DNA from: JBBQKF01 sp964549475
Lineage (GTDB): Bacteria; Bacillota; Clostridia; Saccharofermentanales; UBA5734
Assembly (NCBI GenBank): GCA_964549475.1
Contig: CAZJXH010000083.1
Location: 1-13,688 of the forward strand
Direction of reading: 5' to 3'
DNA: 13,688 nucleotides
Every line of letters starts with the position of its first letter. Position 1 is the first letter of the stretch. Shown piece after piece: positions 7,330 to 13,688 of the stretch. Under the pieces are notes generated by a model, which had not been told where the DNA came from, searched no databases, and saw nothing but the letters and a program-made list of their open reading frames with translations. A program made the translations under genes and the position numbers.

Positions 7330-7794
7330 TCAAATGGACACACTGTATTTCTGATCGATTTCCAGTAACTCGGCGATAGTCTTTGCACGAAGCAGATCAT
7401 CAATGAATCCATCCATAAAAAGTAATTCCGCCAACTGCTGCATATTTGATAAATGCTCGTCGTTGTCCTTTGCAGCCAGAGTAAAAAATAAGCGTGCGTC
7501 TTTTTCTGGATTATTATCCATAAAATGAACCGGCTGCTCTACTTTCATAAAGGCGATCGCTGTGGCATGAACTCCTTTTGCTCCTTTTTGAGAGTGCGGC
7601 ATTGCAATATTCGGAGCCAGCACTATATAAGGACCAAACTCTTTGACACAATCAATCACCGAATCGACGTAGCAAGAATCAATCGAACCATCAGCCAGCA
7701 ACGTTTCGCAAGAAGCGGTCACAGCTTCTTCCCACCCTGGAAAGGAATCATGGAATGAAACTCTGTTTTTTTCTACTAACTCTTTAATTAACAT
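7330..7794 (-). CDS. ulaC: PTS IIA component, mannitol/fructose-type domain (ascorbate IIA)
   Basis: A 154-residue EIIA type 2 protein. The phosphorylation site is in APNIAMPHSQKGAKG with His67 as the phosphoacceptor, followed by the family's VHATAIAFMKVEQPVHF and LFFTLAAKDNDEHL strands. It would receive phosphate from HPr and pass it to UlaB. Its gene lies 28 bases after ulaG. The ATG at 7794 has as its only ribosome binding site a run of eight G followed by TGCACG, an unusual homopolymer Shine-Dalgarno. Confidence 0.92.
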   Translation of the reverse strand: MLIKELVEKNRVSFHDSFPGWEEAVTASCETLLADGSIDSCYVDSVIDCVKEFGPYIVLAPNIAMPHSQKGAKGVHATAIAFMKVEQPVHFMDNNPEKDARLFFTLAAKDNDEHLSNMQQLAELLFMDGFIDDLLRAKTIAELLEIDQKYSVSI

Positions 7795-7800
7795 CGTGCA

Positions 7801-7808
7801 CCCCCCCC
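7801..7808 (-). promoter_or_regulatory. Poly-G Shine-Dalgarno tract of ulaC
   Basis: Eight consecutive C on the + strand, so eight G in the mRNA, lie six bases before the ulaC start and form its only visible ribosome binding site. An ATG directly abuts the run (7810-7808 on the minus strand) but reads out of frame; loss of one G would fuse it in frame with ulaC. Confidence 0.55.
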
Positions 7809-7822
7809 ATATATGAAATTAT

Positions 7823-8881
7823 CTATAGAATTGAACGGTAAGGAACATTTGGCTCATCGGTGAAACAATCTTCGAATCCACGGCGATAATGAAATTGAAT
7901 TTTATCCTGGTCATCCGGATAAGTAAATTTACCTCCGACTTCCCATATGAAGGGTTTAAAGCGGTATTGTAAAACATATTTTTTATAATTGTATAAAAGA
8001 AGAATTTCAGCAGGATCTGCTTTGAAATTAGTCCAAACATCATAATGGAAAGGAATGACTACCTTCGTGTTTAGGGCTTCTGCCATACGAAGTATATCCA
8101 CAGATGTCATTTTATCTTGATTCCCTGCAGGATTCTCCCCGAATGAACCAAACGCGACATCGATTTTGTGATCTTTCCCATGCTTGGCATAATACACAGA
8201 ATAATGAGAATCTCCACTATGGTAAATATTGCCGCCTGTTGTCTCAATCAGATAATTCACTGCCTTTTCGTCCATATTGTCGGGACAAATCCCTCTTATA
8301 TCTTCATTTGCGGTAACAAGACAAGTACGGTCGAAGGAATCCAGTACAACAATATTGACATCGCCGACTTTGACGGTATCCCCCGGTACTACTGTGATAC
8401 ATCGTTCCTGCGGCACTCCGTAGCTGATCCAGCGATTCACACTTTCTTTCGGCCCGATAAATGGTACCTTTTCATCGCAGTTTTTTAAAACTGCGGCAGC
8501 GAAATAGGGATCGATATGATCGTTATGGTAATGAGTAGACAATACCGCATCAACCTTGGTAACCGCAAAAGGATCGTAAACGATCGGAGCCGCTCGTAAA
8601 TTCGGCTGAGTAAGACGACCTCCGGTCATGTTTCTCATTTGATGAAATTCATCCATATAAGGATTTTTCCGGCTCCGTTTTCCATTTCCAAACCACAAGT
8701 CGATTGCAATGTTTGTTTGATTTTCCGTTTTGATCCAAATTCCTGTGCAACCGAGCCACCACATCGTTACTTTATCTTTTTCGACCTTTTCTGCGTCGAT
8801 TTCTTCGTTCAACCATGTTCCCCATTCAGGAAACGCGCCTAAAATCCATTTTTCTCTGGTGATATCATCTAATTTCGACAT
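7823..8881 (-). CDS. ulaG: L-ascorbate-6-phosphate lactonase (metallo-beta-lactamase fold)
   Basis: A 352-residue MBL-fold hydrolase that follows the E. coli UlaG sequence as I remember it almost block by block: the opening MSKLDDITREKWILGAFPEW, then WWLGCTGIW, QPNLRAAPIVYDPFAV, YHSGDSHYSVYYAKHGKDH, KMTSVDILRMAEALN and FKPFIWEVGGKFTYP. The metal motif HxHxDH is HYHNDH, with His117, His119, Asp121 and His122. The enzyme opens the lactone ring of L-ascorbate-6-phosphate to 3-keto-L-gulonate-6-phosphate in the cytoplasm. It is the first gene of the minus-strand operon, behind a good promoter. The start ATG at 8881 follows AAGGAG. This is the strongest evidence that the locus is for ascorbate. 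Confidence 0.96.
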   Translation of the reverse strand: MSKLDDITREKWILGAFPEWGTWLNEEIDAEKVEKDKVTMWWLGCTGIWIKTENQTNIAIDLWFGNGKRSRKNPYMDEFHQMRNMTGGRLTQPNLRAAPIVYDPFAVTKVDAVLSTHYHNDHIDPYFAAAVLKNCDEKVPFIGPKESVNRWISYGVPQERCITVVPGDTVKVGDVNIVVLDSFDRTCLVTANEDIRGICPDNMDEKAVNYLIETTGGNIYHSGDSHYSVYYAKHGKDHKIDVAFGSFGENPAGNQDKMTSVDILRMAEALNTKVVIPFHYDVWTNFKADPAEILLLYNYKKYVLQYRFKPFIWEVGGKFTYPDDQDKIQFHYRRGFEDCFTDEPNVPYRSIL

Positions 8882-8941
8882 ACTGTGTACTCCTTAATAG
8901 TGAGTTTGGAAAATCTTACTACATTTTCTCTTTATGCGCTC

Positions 8942-8970
8942 ATAATATCATATAATTTTTCGTATATCAA
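8942..8970 (-). promoter_or_regulatory. ulaG operon promoter
   Basis: On the minus strand, -35 TTGATA (8970-8965) and -10 TATTAT (8947-8942) are separated by exactly 17 bases. A 10/12 variant of the locus palindrome ATATGATCATAT overlaps the -10 (8942-8953), a suitable place for repression. Confidence 0.7.
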
Positions 8971-8997
8971 TACTTTTTATTGATCATTTTGATAATT

Positions 8998-9009
8998 TTA
9001 CGATCATAT
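8998..9009. promoter_or_regulatory. Degenerate copy of the ATATGATCATAT palindrome
   Basis: TTACGATCATAT matches the perfect 12-base palindrome at 10 of 12 positions and lies about 28 bases upstream of the ulaG -35 box. It may be an auxiliary operator for the ulaG operon. Confidence 0.4.
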
Positions 9010-9065
9010 TACCGTATAACAAGACGTATATCGTAAAACAATCGCAAGATATGAAATATTGTTTC

Positions 9066-9097
9066 TTGACATATGATCATATTAATCATATAATGAT
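9066..9097 (+). promoter_or_regulatory. Consensus promoter with the perfect palindrome in its spacer
   Basis: TTGACA (9066-9071) and TATAAT (9089-9094) are both perfect consensus boxes with a 17-base spacer. The palindrome ATATGATCATAT occupies 9071-9082, directly behind the -35. A second inverted repeat, ATCAT-ATA-ATGAT (9085-9097), covers the -10. A bound dimer would block RNA polymerase. The promoter reads toward the small membrane protein gene at 9149. Confidence 0.8.
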
Positions 9098-9148
9098 CGC
9101 GACATAGACTCGATCGGCAATCTGCACTGAGAAAGGAAGGTTTGATAC

Positions 9149-9628
9149 ATGGAGTATGGTCTTAGTATGCTGCTAACCATTATATTCTTGATAGTTTTAA
9201 TATTTGAAACCTATCTTATTATTACAAGAAATAAAAAGATTAAAATCAAAGGGAAAGATGATTTTTTTATAGCGGTAATAATCTTGCTTTTTATTCTAGT
9301 CCTTTTCCCATTGGATTTCTCGACGGCACTCATCAATACTTTTCGTAATACAACAGCTATCCTGGCTGTATTTGCAAGTTTCGCTGTTAAACGGGGCTTA
9401 ATGGATAAAGGCGTTGCGAAATTCGGATTTGTTATTCCGTGGAACAAAGTGGAGATTATTTATCTGGAACCATACCAATCGATGAAGATTGCAGCGATTT
9501 TCAAAATGGGGAAAATCAAGCTCAAATTGATTTTTCACATAATAACGATAAAAGAAGTATTTGAAAATTTAACCTCACACGGAGTAGAGGTAATGGTTGA
9601 GAAATCACTCAATACAAAATTAAAATAA
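9149..9628 (+). CDS. Small membrane protein of unknown function
   Basis: A 159-residue protein with hydrophobic segments at about residues 5-26, 40-58 and possibly 66-86, followed by a basic soluble C-terminal domain. In that tail, RGLMDKGVAKFGFVIPWNKV resembles the PH-like W-x-x-I/V pattern seen in DUF5673-type membrane proteins; this family suggestion is from memory and tentative. The start is well supported by GAAAGGAAGG and ATG. It has its own consensus promoter with the ula palindrome in the spacer, so it appears co-regulated with ascorbate genes. Its 3' end overlaps the ulaE 3' end by nine bases on the opposite strand. No transport or enzyme motif is seen. Its role in ascorbate use, if any, is unknown. 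Confidence 0.8.
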   Translation: MEYGLSMLLTIIFLIVLIFETYLIITRNKKIKIKGKDDFFIAVIILLFILVLFPLDFSTALINTFRNTTAILAVFASFAVKRGLMDKGVAKFGFVIPWNKVEIIYLEPYQSMKIAAIFKMGKIKLKLIFHIITIKEVFENLTSHGVEVMVEKSLNTKLK

Positions 9629-10471
9629 TGCTCTCAGAATCATTTGATCAATAAATGCTTTTGACTGCTGAATATGTATTTCATATGGGAGAAGAGGAGT
9701 ATCCCAAAATTCCGTGACCAGAATTCGCACACCCATATTCCAAGCACATTGAATGACCTGTGGAAAATCAACATGACCTTCTCCATAAGGAACATCCCGA
9801 TATTTTCCAGGTACTGTCTCTTTCAGATGCACCGCGGCCACAAAACCTTTACCGGCGGTCATATCTTCAATTATATCTATACCGTAAATCTTTGAGGAAT
9901 TAGTACAGTTGCCGATATCTGGATAAATCTGCAAGTAAGGAGACTGAATGCGGTTAATATAAAACATGGCTTTTTTAACGGTGTCCATAAAAGGCGTTTC
10001 CATGGTTTCAAAAGCAAGGATCACTCCTGCCCGAGCTGCCATTTCAGCACAGCGATAAAGATTATCTTCGAAGCATGCACGGGTTATTGCTGTGGATTTT
10101 TCATAGTAGACGTCATATCCGGCCAGTTGAATGATTCGGATTCCCAAATCACAGGAGAGGGCAATGGCTTTTTTCATTATTTCCATGCTGTGTGTTCTTA
10201 CTTCCGGGAAATTGCTGCCCAGTGGATATTTTCGATGCCCGGAGAGGCAAAGGGTTCGAATGCCAATATTCTCATCAAACATTTTTTCGACCAGTTCACG
10301 CCGCTGAAATTTCGTCATATCCAACCGTGCAAGTTTCTCTTCGCTTTCATCGATGCTCATTTCTAAAAAATCATACCCGAAGCGTTTTGCACAGATCAGC
10401 TTATCTTGTAAAGACAGCGCGGACGGCATTGATTTTTCATAGAGCCCAACAGAAAAATCAGCTTTTTTCAT
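9620..10471 (-). CDS. ulaE: L-xylulose-5-phosphate 3-epimerase (UlaE/SgaU)
   Basis: A 283-residue TIM-barrel epimerase (E. coli UlaE is about 284) that converts L-xylulose-5-P to L-ribulose-5-P. It tracks UlaE closely: VGLYEKSMP, GYDFLEMSIDE, LCLSGHRKYPLGS, GIRIIQLAGYDVYY, YPDIGN and VPYGEGHVDF. The expected metal ligands are Glu155, Asp185, His215 and Glu254. I chose the ATG at 10471 (MKKADFSVGLYEK), behind AAAAGGA, which gives the family length; an upstream extension to 10555 would lie within ulaF. The gene overlaps the ulaF 3' end by 14 bases, so the two are translationally coupled. Confidence 0.94.
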   Translation of the reverse strand: MKKADFSVGLYEKSMPSALSLQDKLICAKRFGYDFLEMSIDESEEKLARLDMTKFQRRELVEKMFDENIGIRTLCLSGHRKYPLGSNFPEVRTHSMEIMKKAIALSCDLGIRIIQLAGYDVYYEKSTAITRACFEDNLYRCAEMAARAGVILAFETMETPFMDTVKKAMFYINRIQSPYLQIYPDIGNCTNSSKIYGIDIIEDMTAGKGFVAAVHLKETVPGKYRDVPYGEGHVDFPQVIQCAWNMGVRILVTEFWDTPLLPYEIHIQQSKAFIDQMILRALF

Positions 10472-11168
10472 CGATTTTTTCCTTTTGCCCATAATATGCA
10501 TGGATGCCATGTTTTCGATAATAATGCCTGTCGGATAAATACTGCGGGATGGCAATGGAATCTGGAGCCAATATCAGAGTTTGAATTGCCATCATGGCGA
10601 CTTCTTCAAGAACCACTGCCTGATGAACCGCATCCATGGCATCTCTTCCCCAGCTGAACGGACCATGATTTTTTACAAGAATGGCCGGTATCTCTTTTGC
10701 CTCTTTTGCCGTGATTGTCTGTGCAATTACAATACCGGTGTTTTTTTCGTATTCACTTGCAACTTCTTCGTTTGTCAATTCGCGTGTACATGGGACAGTT
10801 CCGAAAAAATAATCTGCATGTGTTGTTCCAAAGGGAATAATTGGGCGCCCCGCTTGCGCAAAGCTTGTGGCCCAACGAGAATGGGTATGTACAATTCCCC
10901 CAATATCTTTAAACTGCCTGTATAAATATAAATGTGTCGGGGTATCGGAAGACGGATTGAAATCTCCTTCCACGATTCTTCCTTCCATGTCCACAACGAC
11001 CATATCGTTGACCGTCATGAGTTCATACGAAAGTCCTGATGGCTTAATAACCATATAACGTCGATCAGAATCGATTCCTGACACATTTCCCCAGGTAAAT
11101 GTAACCAGTTGATATTTTGGTAGAAGCATGTTCGCTTGAAAGACTTGTTCCTTTAATTTATCCAGCAT
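10458..11168 (-). CDS. ulaF: L-ribulose-5-phosphate 4-epimerase (UlaF/AraD family)
   Basis: A 236-residue class II aldolase/adducin-fold epimerase converting L-ribulose-5-P to D-xylulose-5-P, which enters the pentose phosphate pathway. Family blocks are TFTWGNVSGID (24-33), the substrate phosphate motif KPSG (42-45), SSDTPTHLYLY (73-83), the zinc ligands His94 and His96 in VHTHSRWAT, and the third zinc histidine, His168, in VKNHGPFSWG. Length matches AraD/UlaF (228-231). The ATG at 11168 follows GGAGGG; a TTG at 11186 lies upstream of the ribosome binding site and is unlikely. Assignment to the ula rather than arabinose pathway rests on coupling to ulaE. Confidence 0.93.
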   Translation of the reverse strand: MLDKLKEQVFQANMLLPKYQLVTFTWGNVSGIDSDRRYMVIKPSGLSYELMTVNDMVVVDMEGRIVEGDFNPSSDTPTHLYLYRQFKDIGGIVHTHSRWATSFAQAGRPIIPFGTTHADYFFGTVPCTRELTNEEVASEYEKNTGIVIAQTITAKEAKEIPAILVKNHGPFSWGRDAMDAVHQAVVLEEVAMMAIQTLILAPDSIAIPQYLSDRHYYRKHGIHAYYGQKEKIDEKS

Positions 11169-11186
11169 TTTCCCTCCGTAAACCAA

Positions 11187-11459
11187 ATTATTTCAATTAT
11201 AATCTCAATATTCAAATACTAAAATTTTCAAACCAAAAGATTAAATGATCATAATACGGATACATATGTCAATTCGTGGCATTTTTATGATGATATGTTA
11301 CCGATATGTACCTAATATAAGAATCTATTTTGTAATTATACATCATAAAAAGTACTAAATCAATAATAAATACATAAAACGAATAAATAATTGAAATACA
11401 TCTTGCAAAAAGGCGCTTATTCATTTAAAATTAGAATAATATATTATTTAATGAATATT
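11187..11459. promoter_or_regulatory. Divergent AT-rich regulatory region between ulaF and the propeller gene
   Basis: About 320 bases separate the two divergent starts (11168 and 11492). On the minus strand a TATAAT (11201-11196) may be the ulaF -10, but its -35 is poor. A TTGACA also occurs (11272-11267) without a well-spaced -10. A 10/12 variant of the locus palindrome, AAATGATCATAA, lies at 11243-11254. On the plus strand TTGCAA (11403-11408) and TAAAAT (11426-11431) are 17 bases apart and could drive the propeller-ptsH-ptsI set. No gene or RNA structure is seen. Confidence 0.5.
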
Positions 11460-11471
11460 ATATGATCATAT
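11460..11471. promoter_or_regulatory. Perfect ATATGATCATAT operator before the propeller gene
   Basis: Identical to the 12-base palindrome at 9071-9082. It ends 20 bases before the ATG at 11492 and just upstream of its ribosome binding site, so a bound regulator would act as a roadblock or cover the start of the transcript. Confidence 0.65.
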
Positions 11472-11491
11472 ACACATAAATGGAGGGTACA

Positions 11492-12532
11492 ATGGAATTC
11501 ACAAAACAAAAATTATGCTCCCTGGATCATTGCTATGCCACAGCAATGGTCCATATAGACAATAAGAGACATTTCTTATTGGCTGCAGAGAACAATGGCC
11601 CATGCTATGCCTTTGAAGAGGAAACACTCGCTCGCTCCACTGTGTGGGATTCTCCTGGGGGGACGATGTCAATGGTACCGGTTCCGGGAGCAAACGGCGA
11701 TTTTTTAGCTGTACAGAATTTCCGAAGCGGATTTGAGGCGCAGGATACCACTCTTGTCTGGGCCAGGCCTTCGGAAAACGGATGGATCGTGGAAACAATT
11801 CTAAAATTGCCCTATATCCATCGTTTTGATATCATATCAGTTGGATCGGTCCATTATCTCCTGTTTTGTACACTTGCAACAAGTAAAAAGAACAAAGAGG
11901 ACTGGTCTGATCCCGGAAAATTGATTGTCGCACCTCTGCCAAAAAACCTTTCGGATCCGATTCAACTGACAGTAATCAAAGAAGGATTGACGAAAAATCA
12001 CGGATATGTGCGTATTGCTCATAATAAAAGCATGTCAGCAATGGTTGCAGCCGAAGAGGGTGTTTTTTTAGTAACGCCGCCGTCGGTTCCTTCTGCAAAA
12101 TGGACGGTTGAACAGATTCTGAACCGCCCGGTAAGCGACATGGCTGTTACTGATATCGACTTGGACGGAGAGCTTGAAATAGCAACGATTGAATCATTTC
12201 ATGGAAACCGATTTGTTTTAAATAAAAAAATCAATGGCCAATATCGTGAAATTTATCAATATTCCGGTGATTTTGAATTTGGCCATGTAGTATGGGGAGG
12301 AACGCTTTGCGGGAGACCCGCTTTTCTCGGCGGAGCACGCAGAGGTGCCCGAGAACTGTTTGCATTAGTATATGATGAAAAAACTTCAAAAATTGACTGT
12401 ACAATAATTGAGTCCGGAAGCGGGCCGAGTAATGTTGCTGTTTTCCCGGGAAGAAAAGACGGAACCGATATTATTCTTTGTGCGAACCGTGAAATCGGGG
12501 AGGCTGCTTTGTATATAACCTGTGAGAATTAA
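11492..12532 (+). CDS. Cytoplasmic FG-GAP-like beta-propeller protein of unknown function
   Basis: A 346-residue protein that I do not recognise as a named family. It has no signal peptide or membrane segment. It is rich in short beta strands with repeated hydrophobic and glycine patterns, and contains one clear FG-GAP/VCBS-type calcium loop, VSDMAVTDIDLDGELEIATI (214-233; Asp221, Asp223, Asp225, Gly226). Related but weaker strands follow every 40-60 residues (for example SNVAVFPGRKDGTDIILCAN, 313-332), consistent with a propeller. I chose the ATG at 11492 because GGAGGG lies four to five bases upstream; the ATG at 11480 overlaps that site. It is first in a plus-strand set with HPr and EI, behind a perfect copy of the ula operator. 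Possible roles are a sugar-acid isomerase, lactonase or ligand sensor; none is shown by sequence. Confidence 0.8.
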   Translation: MEFTKQKLCSLDHCYATAMVHIDNKRHFLLAAENNGPCYAFEEETLARSTVWDSPGGTMSMVPVPGANGDFLAVQNFRSGFEAQDTTLVWARPSENGWIVETILKLPYIHRFDIISVGSVHYLLFCTLATSKKNKEDWSDPGKLIVAPLPKNLSDPIQLTVIKEGLTKNHGYVRIAHNKSMSAMVAAEEGVFLVTPPSVPSAKWTVEQILNRPVSDMAVTDIDLDGELEIATIESFHGNRFVLNKKINGQYREIYQYSGDFEFGHVVWGGTLCGRPAFLGGARRGARELFALVYDEKTSKIDCTIIESGSGPSNVAVFPGRKDGTDIILCANREIGEAALYITCEN

Positions 12533-12596
12533 AATTTATCTGGCTGTTGAATTTTTTATGAATGGTAAATAATAAAATATTAAGGAGAAATACTGT

Positions 12597-12860
12597 ATGA
12601 TATCTCAAAAAATTTTGATAACCAATCCACTTGGATTGCATGCGCGCCCTGCAGGCGCTTTTGCAAAGCATTGCGCTACATATCCATGCAAAGTTACCTT
12701 TATAAAAGACGGGAAAGAATTTAATGCAAAATCCGTGATTCATACCATGTCTGCAGCAGTGAAATGCGGTACTGAAATTGAACTGATCTGTGATGGCGAG
12801 GCGGAAAAGTGTGCTTTGCTCGAAATTGTTTCTTTAGTGGAATCCGGTCTGCCGGACTAA
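12597..12860 (+). CDS. ptsH: Phosphocarrier protein HPr
   Basis: An 87-residue HPr. The active-site loop NPLGLHARPAG carries His15, phosphorylated by EI. Ser46 lies in FNAKSVIHTM, the site used by HPr kinase in Firmicutes, but the usual I-M-G-V-M after Ser46 is changed to V-I-H-T-M, and the following helix is also unusual (SAAVKCG). It would relay phosphate to UlaC. RBS AAGGAGA precedes the ATG. The gene is 64 bases after the propeller gene and 39 bases before ptsI. The altered regulatory face suggests a specialised HPr rather than the general one, but that is inference. Confidence 0.94.
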   Translation: MISQKILITNPLGLHARPAGAFAKHCATYPCKVTFIKDGKEFNAKSVIHTMSAAVKCGTEIELICDGEAEKCALLEIVSLVESGLPD

Positions 12861-12899
12861 GTGCCAAGAGGATATCTTATAAGGAGAGAGGGATCTGCT

Positions 12900-13688
12900 A
12901 TGACTTCAACAAATATTATAAAAGGGCTTGCGGCTTCTCCGGGAATCGGAATCGGCAATGCATTCATTCTTCAAAAAATAGACCTTTCCAGTATTAATTA
13001 CTGCGATTCTGCGACAGAATCTTCTCTGGATGATTTTGAGAATGCTCTTCTTGCAGTTATTAATCAGACACAGGAATATCTTGAAAAGGCAAAGACAGAG
13101 CATTCCGAAATGAAGACGAATATTCTGGAAGCATATATCATGCTTTTGAGAGATCCGACCTTAACGGATGAAATTCGGCGTCTGATTAAAGAAGATCGGA
13201 TAAATGAAATACAGGCTACGCAAAACGGGATGGAAATGATGGTCCGATTGTTTGAAACGATGGACGATGCTTACATGCGGGAACGTGTTTTTGATATTAA
13301 GGATATCCGAGATCGCTTGCTGATGCAGCTGCTGCATGTTACAAAAAATTCTCCAGGCTGTCTTCCTGAAAATTCTATTATTGTAGCAGACGATTTAACC
13401 ACGTCGGATACCGCTACGCTGGATATCCGCAATGTCTCCGGAATCATCATAAGCGGAGGAGGGAAAAATTCGCACACATCCATCATGGCACGCAATTTTG
13501 AGATTCCTGCTATTGTTAATCTGGGCGATTCACTGTCATGCTTTACAAGCGGCGATGTCGTTCTTGTGGACGGATCTGAAGGAGTTTGCTATTGCAACCC
13601 TTGCATAGAAATCATGACTGAATATCAGAAGAAAAAAGAAAATTATTTAAAAGATAAATTGCTTCTTCAGAGATTCAAAGGACAGAAA
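12900..13688 (+). CDS. ptsI: PTS Enzyme I (phosphoenolpyruvate-protein phosphotransferase), 5' part
   Basis: The first 263 codons of Enzyme I; the gene runs off the window. It begins IIKGLAASPGIGIGNAFIL, the typical EI start, followed by the HPr-binding helical region (about 35-145, including ILEAYIMLLRDPTLTDEI). The phosphohistidine domain has the active site GGGKNSHTSIMARNFEIPAI with His192 (His191 in many Gram-positive enzymes). The PEP-binding C-terminal barrel is beyond the end. The ATG at 12900 follows AAGGAGAGAGG. EI takes phosphate from PEP and loads HPr. Full-length EI is about 570 residues, so roughly half is visible. Confidence 0.94.
   Translation, partial: MTSTNIIKGLAASPGIGIGNAFILQKIDLSSINYCDSATESSLDDFENALLAVINQTQEYLEKAKTEHSEMKTNILEAYIMLLRDPTLTDEIRRLIKEDRINEIQATQNGMEMMVRLFETMDDAYMRERVFDIKDIRDRLLMQLLHVTKNSPGCLPENSIIVADDLTTSDTATLDIRNVSGIIISGGGKNSHTSIMARNFEIPAIVNLGDSLSCFTSGDVVLVDGSEGVCYCNPCIEIMTEYQKKKENYLKDKLLLQRFKGQK

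Noticed and set aside
11267..11272. TTGACA on the minus strand as the ulaF -35 box
   Set aside because: No acceptable -10 lies 16-18 bases downstream; the nearest TATGAT is only 13 bases away, so it was not called as a promoter.

Overview
The window looks like a chromosomal segment of a low-to-moderate G+C Firmicute, most likely a clostridium. Supporting signs are strong GGAGG-type ribosome binding sites, occasional TTG starts, a BlaI/M56 pair, a PQQ-type beta-propeller of the kind common in clostridia, an HPr with both His15 and Ser46, and a URO-D-fold protein inside a sugar cluster. No rRNA, tRNA, CRISPR array, insertion sequence or phage gene is visible. Taxonomy is inferred from gene style only.

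Left part (1-3535, all + strand): the 3' end of a PQQ-repeat beta-propeller gene; then an apparent operon of a BlaI/MecI-type repressor, a short M56 (BlaR1-like) membrane metalloprotease and a type I L-asparaginase (ansA, TTG start); then the frameshifted, truncated remnant of an aldose 1-epimerase-like gene. The remnant runs into a long hairpin that can terminate transcription from both sides.

Central and right part (3582-13688): an L-ascorbate (vitamin C) catabolic locus of the ula/sga type. A minus-strand operon reads ulaG (ascorbate-6-phosphate lactonase), ulaC (PTS IIA), a Cof-type HAD phosphatase, ulaA (PTS IIC), ulaB (PTS IIB) and a URO-D-fold protein. A second minus-strand pair holds ulaF and ulaE, the pentulose-5-phosphate epimerases. 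Between them sits a plus-strand gene for a small membrane protein of unknown role, convergent with ulaE. Divergent from ulaF is a plus-strand set: an unfamiliar cytoplasmic FG-GAP-like propeller protein, HPr (ptsH) and Enzyme I (ptsI, cut by the window end).

Together the locus could run from phosphoenolpyruvate through EI, HPr, UlaC and UlaB to ascorbate transported by UlaA. UlaG would then open the lactone, and UlaE plus UlaF would convert L-xylulose-5-P via L-ribulose-5-P to D-xylulose-5-P. The decarboxylase UlaD (3-keto-L-gulonate-6-P to L-xylulose-5-P) is not in the window. A perfect 12-base palindrome, ATATGATCATAT, occurs in both regulatory intergenic regions, with 10/12 variants near the ulaG and ulaF promoters. 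This suggests one transcription factor, not encoded here, controls the whole locus. The most original elements are the unknown propeller protein, the small membrane protein behind a consensus promoter, the URO-D-fold protein in place of an obvious UlaD, and the private-looking HPr/EI pair.
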